Positions 62,118 to 64,000 of a DNA stretch of 64,000 nucleotides are shown piece after piece. The stretch spans positions 25,861,943 to 25,925,942 of the forward strand of contig NC_082600.1 in NCBI RefSeq assembly GCF_030936135.1, in the 5' to 3' direction. The position numbers and the translations under genes are program-made. The stretch comes from Gavia stellata. Lineage: Eukaryota > Chordata > Aves > Gaviiformes > Gaviidae. The notes under the pieces were generated by a model. The model had not been told where the DNA came from, ran no database searches, and worked only from the letters and a program-made list of their open reading frames with translations. Each line of letters opens with the position of its first letter. Position 1 is the first letter of the stretch.

Positions 62118-62676
62118 TAAGACATTGAGGTGCTGGAGTGTGTCCAGAGAAGGGCGACGAAGCTGGTGAGGGGTCTGGAACACAAGTCTTATGAGGAGCG
62201 GCTGAGGGAGCTGGGGTTGTTTAGCCTGGAGAAGAGGAGGCTGAGGGGAGACCTTATCGCTCTCTACAACTACCTGAAAGGAGGTTGCAGAGGGGTGGGT
62301 GTTGGTCTCTTCTCCCAAGTGACTAGTGACAGGACTAGAGGAAATGGCCTCAAGTTGCGCCAGGGGAGGTTCAGGCTAGATATTAGGAAAAAGTTCTTTA
62401 CTGAGAGAGTAGTGAAACATTGGAATAGGCTGCCCAGGGAGGTGGTAGAGTCAACCTCCCTGGAGATATTCAAGGAGCGTGTGGATGTGGCATTGTGGGA
62501 TGTAGCTTGATGGACATAGTGCTGTGTGGTGTTGGGTGGGTTGTGGCTTGTTGTTGTTGTGTGGTGGGTTTTTTTTTTTGTGTGTGTGTTTTTTGTTTTT
62601 GTTTTTTTTTTTTTTCCAGGTTGGACTTGATGATCTTACAGGTCTTTTCCAACCGTAGTGATTCTGTGATTCTGTG
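62118..62676 (+). mobile_element. CR1 3'-end fragment nested inside the minus-strand CR1
   Basis: This is a plus-strand CR1 tail beginning at the acattgaggtgctggagtg segment. It keeps an uninterrupted ORF2 C-terminus (about 62130-62510: [20 protein letters not shown] ... [12 protein letters not shown]), then the 3' UTR, and ends with two exact attctgtg octamers (62661-62676). It lies cleanly between two halves of the opposite-strand CR1, so it inserted later. Within its 3' UTR is an unusual T/G-rich expansion (about 62535-62618). Confidence 0.95.
62535..62618. repeat. T/G-rich expansion inside the nested CR1
   Basis: Runs of gttgttgttg, T12, gtgtgtgtg and T15 separate the usual CR1 'ggtgttgggtgggttg' and 'ccaggttggacttgatgatc' blocks, which are normally close together. 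It is a microsatellite that grew inside the element. Confidence 0.8.
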
Positions 62677-62760
62677 AGCCTGTATCCTTCTATTCCAACA
62701 CTCCAGTCATAGGAGCCATCCCACCACGTCTCCGTGATGCCAGTAGGATCACAGCCCATA

Positions 62761-64000
62761 TGGCTGCATTACACAACGGCCTAAAAGGAAGCATCACCTA
62801 GATACAGCAAGAGTGTAGAATTGTGCAGATAGGGACCCTGCATTTCTGTCCCAGGAATTACGAGAATGAAAGCAGTAACAGCATGCTACATTCAACCTAG
62901 TGGATGTCAGAAATCTTGCATGCCAGGAGATTCCTCTGCACGTGCCTGCAGGGGTTACTGCTCTTTTCAGGCTGTTTGTGTGTCACAAGAAAGAAAAACA
63001 AGACAGATGCAGTGCACCTGAAAGCAGCAATTCACCTTTTTGGCCTCAGTGAAATAAAGGTGAACAGGCCTGACGTCCTGCAGATAGACTTCACCATGTA
63101 AAGAAAAAGCAAGCCAGAAGAGATACAGAGACCTGAAAATTTCCTGCTTGAATTGTACCCATACCTTTTACAAATATAAAATTTGCAAACACTGAGTTTC
63201 CAGTCTCAGGGAACAGAATTACTTCAATTGATGGCACTCCTTTTTGGACGTAAAGTAATGAGATTCAAGTTATTGCCTTGTCTGGTGCTAAGTAAGAACT
63301 TTAACCAGAATCTCTTGTACCTTAGGACAGGATCTCATGCCACAAGGCTGCTGGATGTTCTGGGAATGACTGCCTAGTTCTCACTGTAAGAATCATCTTT
63401 GAACAAAGAAAAGACCATGTGAAGATGGTCACATTCTGCAAAATGTGTTTTACTGAAAAGCTGGTATACAGATTTAGTTGAATAATGTTCTTCAAGAGGG
63501 AGAGTAAAGTTTTTCACTCAAGTAATTCTTCCAGTACCCAAGATCCTCACTTCACAATTTAGAACTTCTGCATACCCTGCTGACAGGATTAAGACACAGT
63601 GTAGCAGTTCACCCTGAACAGACAGTGAGCACAGAGATAACAGTTCAGAGATGGAAAAATCCTTCCAGGTTGTTCATGACAGATCTATGGCAATGGACAC
63701 CCACAACAACATATTTTTAGTGTTCTGTACAGCCCACTTTTACTCACACTCCTCCCAGAGACCCTTTAATTCATACATACTGTTAAAGCTCACATTACTG
63801 TCTTCGGAGAGATATATCATAGTATCACTTTTGGATCTGCACTTTCCCCCATGGGCAACATGCTGTTGTGGAGCTGTATGTAAAGCATGCTTTGGAACCA
63901 AGGATTCTGCAGTTTAACAGCATTAAAATAACCCACAAACTTCTCAAGTATATACTTTATTTCATTCATATTTCACAGTCTGTTTCTGTAAAGTTTTAGC
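62761..64000. other. Unique AT-rich sequence, nothing recognised
   Basis: No exon, RNA gene or clear repeat was recognised between the CR1 cluster and the right edge. Short open frames here have no family motif. Confidence 0.5.

Larger units (their letters stand above)
59428..62760 (-). mobile_element. 5'-truncated CR1 retrotransposon, split by a nested CR1
   Basis: This is a minus-strand CR1. Its 3' tip (octamers reading atcatagaatcatagaatcat on the plus strand) is at 59428, followed by the 3' UTR, then reverse-transcriptase and endonuclease coding regions going right. It is interrupted at 62118-62676 by a plus-strand CR1 and resumes at 62677-62760 with the upstream endonuclease motif TGITETWWDGSYDW. 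It stops there, so the 5' part is missing. About 2.7 kb of the element remains. Coding pieces fall in different frames with several breaks, so it is inactive. CR1 elements of this length are rarer than the usual few-hundred-base tails. Confidence 0.95.

Noticed and set aside
1..64000. CRISPR arrays, operons, prophage, tRNA or rRNA genes, endogenous retrovirus
   Set aside because: Reading both strands showed no spaced direct-repeat array, no tight co-directional gene strings, no recognisable structured RNA gene and no retroviral LTR, gag, pol or env sequence; the only reverse transcriptase is from a CR1 LINE.

Overview
The window looks like bird nuclear DNA. The evidence is abundant CR1 retrotransposon sequence (3' tips built of 8-bp ATTCTATG / ATTCTGTG repeats, plus a CR1 reverse transcriptase), widely spaced vertebrate exons with GT-AG introns and CpG islands. 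No prokaryotic, organellar or viral gene organisation was seen.

Layout. (1) Positions 1-1464, minus strand: the first two protein-coding exons of TMEM63C, a TMEM63/OSCA/CSC1-family ion channel. The gene continues off the left edge. (2) 1465 to about 38 kb: non-coding DNA between the two gene starts. It holds three CpG islands (about 20.9-21.9, 24.9-25.4 and 29.45-29.98 kb), several CR1 fragments, microsatellites, AT-rich patches resembling conserved non-coding elements, and one speculative signal-peptide exon at 6.8-6.9 kb. (3) 38.15-44.73 kb, plus strand: ZDHHC22, a DHHC-type S-palmitoyltransferase, with a CpG-island promoter region, two coding exons and one 4.3-kb intron; the 275-residue coding sequence is intact. 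(4) 44.73-59.4 kb: AT-rich, gene-poor sequence with degraded repeats and no recognisable exon. (5) 59.43-62.76 kb: a 5'-truncated CR1 on the minus strand, interrupted by a second CR1 inserted on the plus strand. (6) 62.76-64.0 kb: nothing recognised.

Gene relationships. TMEM63C and ZDHHC22 are divergent, 5' ends facing each other. From memory this matches the human chromosome 14q24 arrangement, so the region appears to be a conserved syntenic block. Both encode multi-pass membrane proteins, but the sequence gives no sign that they act in one pathway.

I found no convincing undescribed biological system. The items most worth a second look are the candidate secreted-peptide exon at 6.9 kb, a surprisingly long open frame in AT-rich DNA at 53.2-53.8 kb, the orphan CpG islands, a poly(A)-tailed retrocopy-like end at 3.8 kb, the nested CR1 pair and a 320-bp polypyrimidine tract at 36.5 kb.
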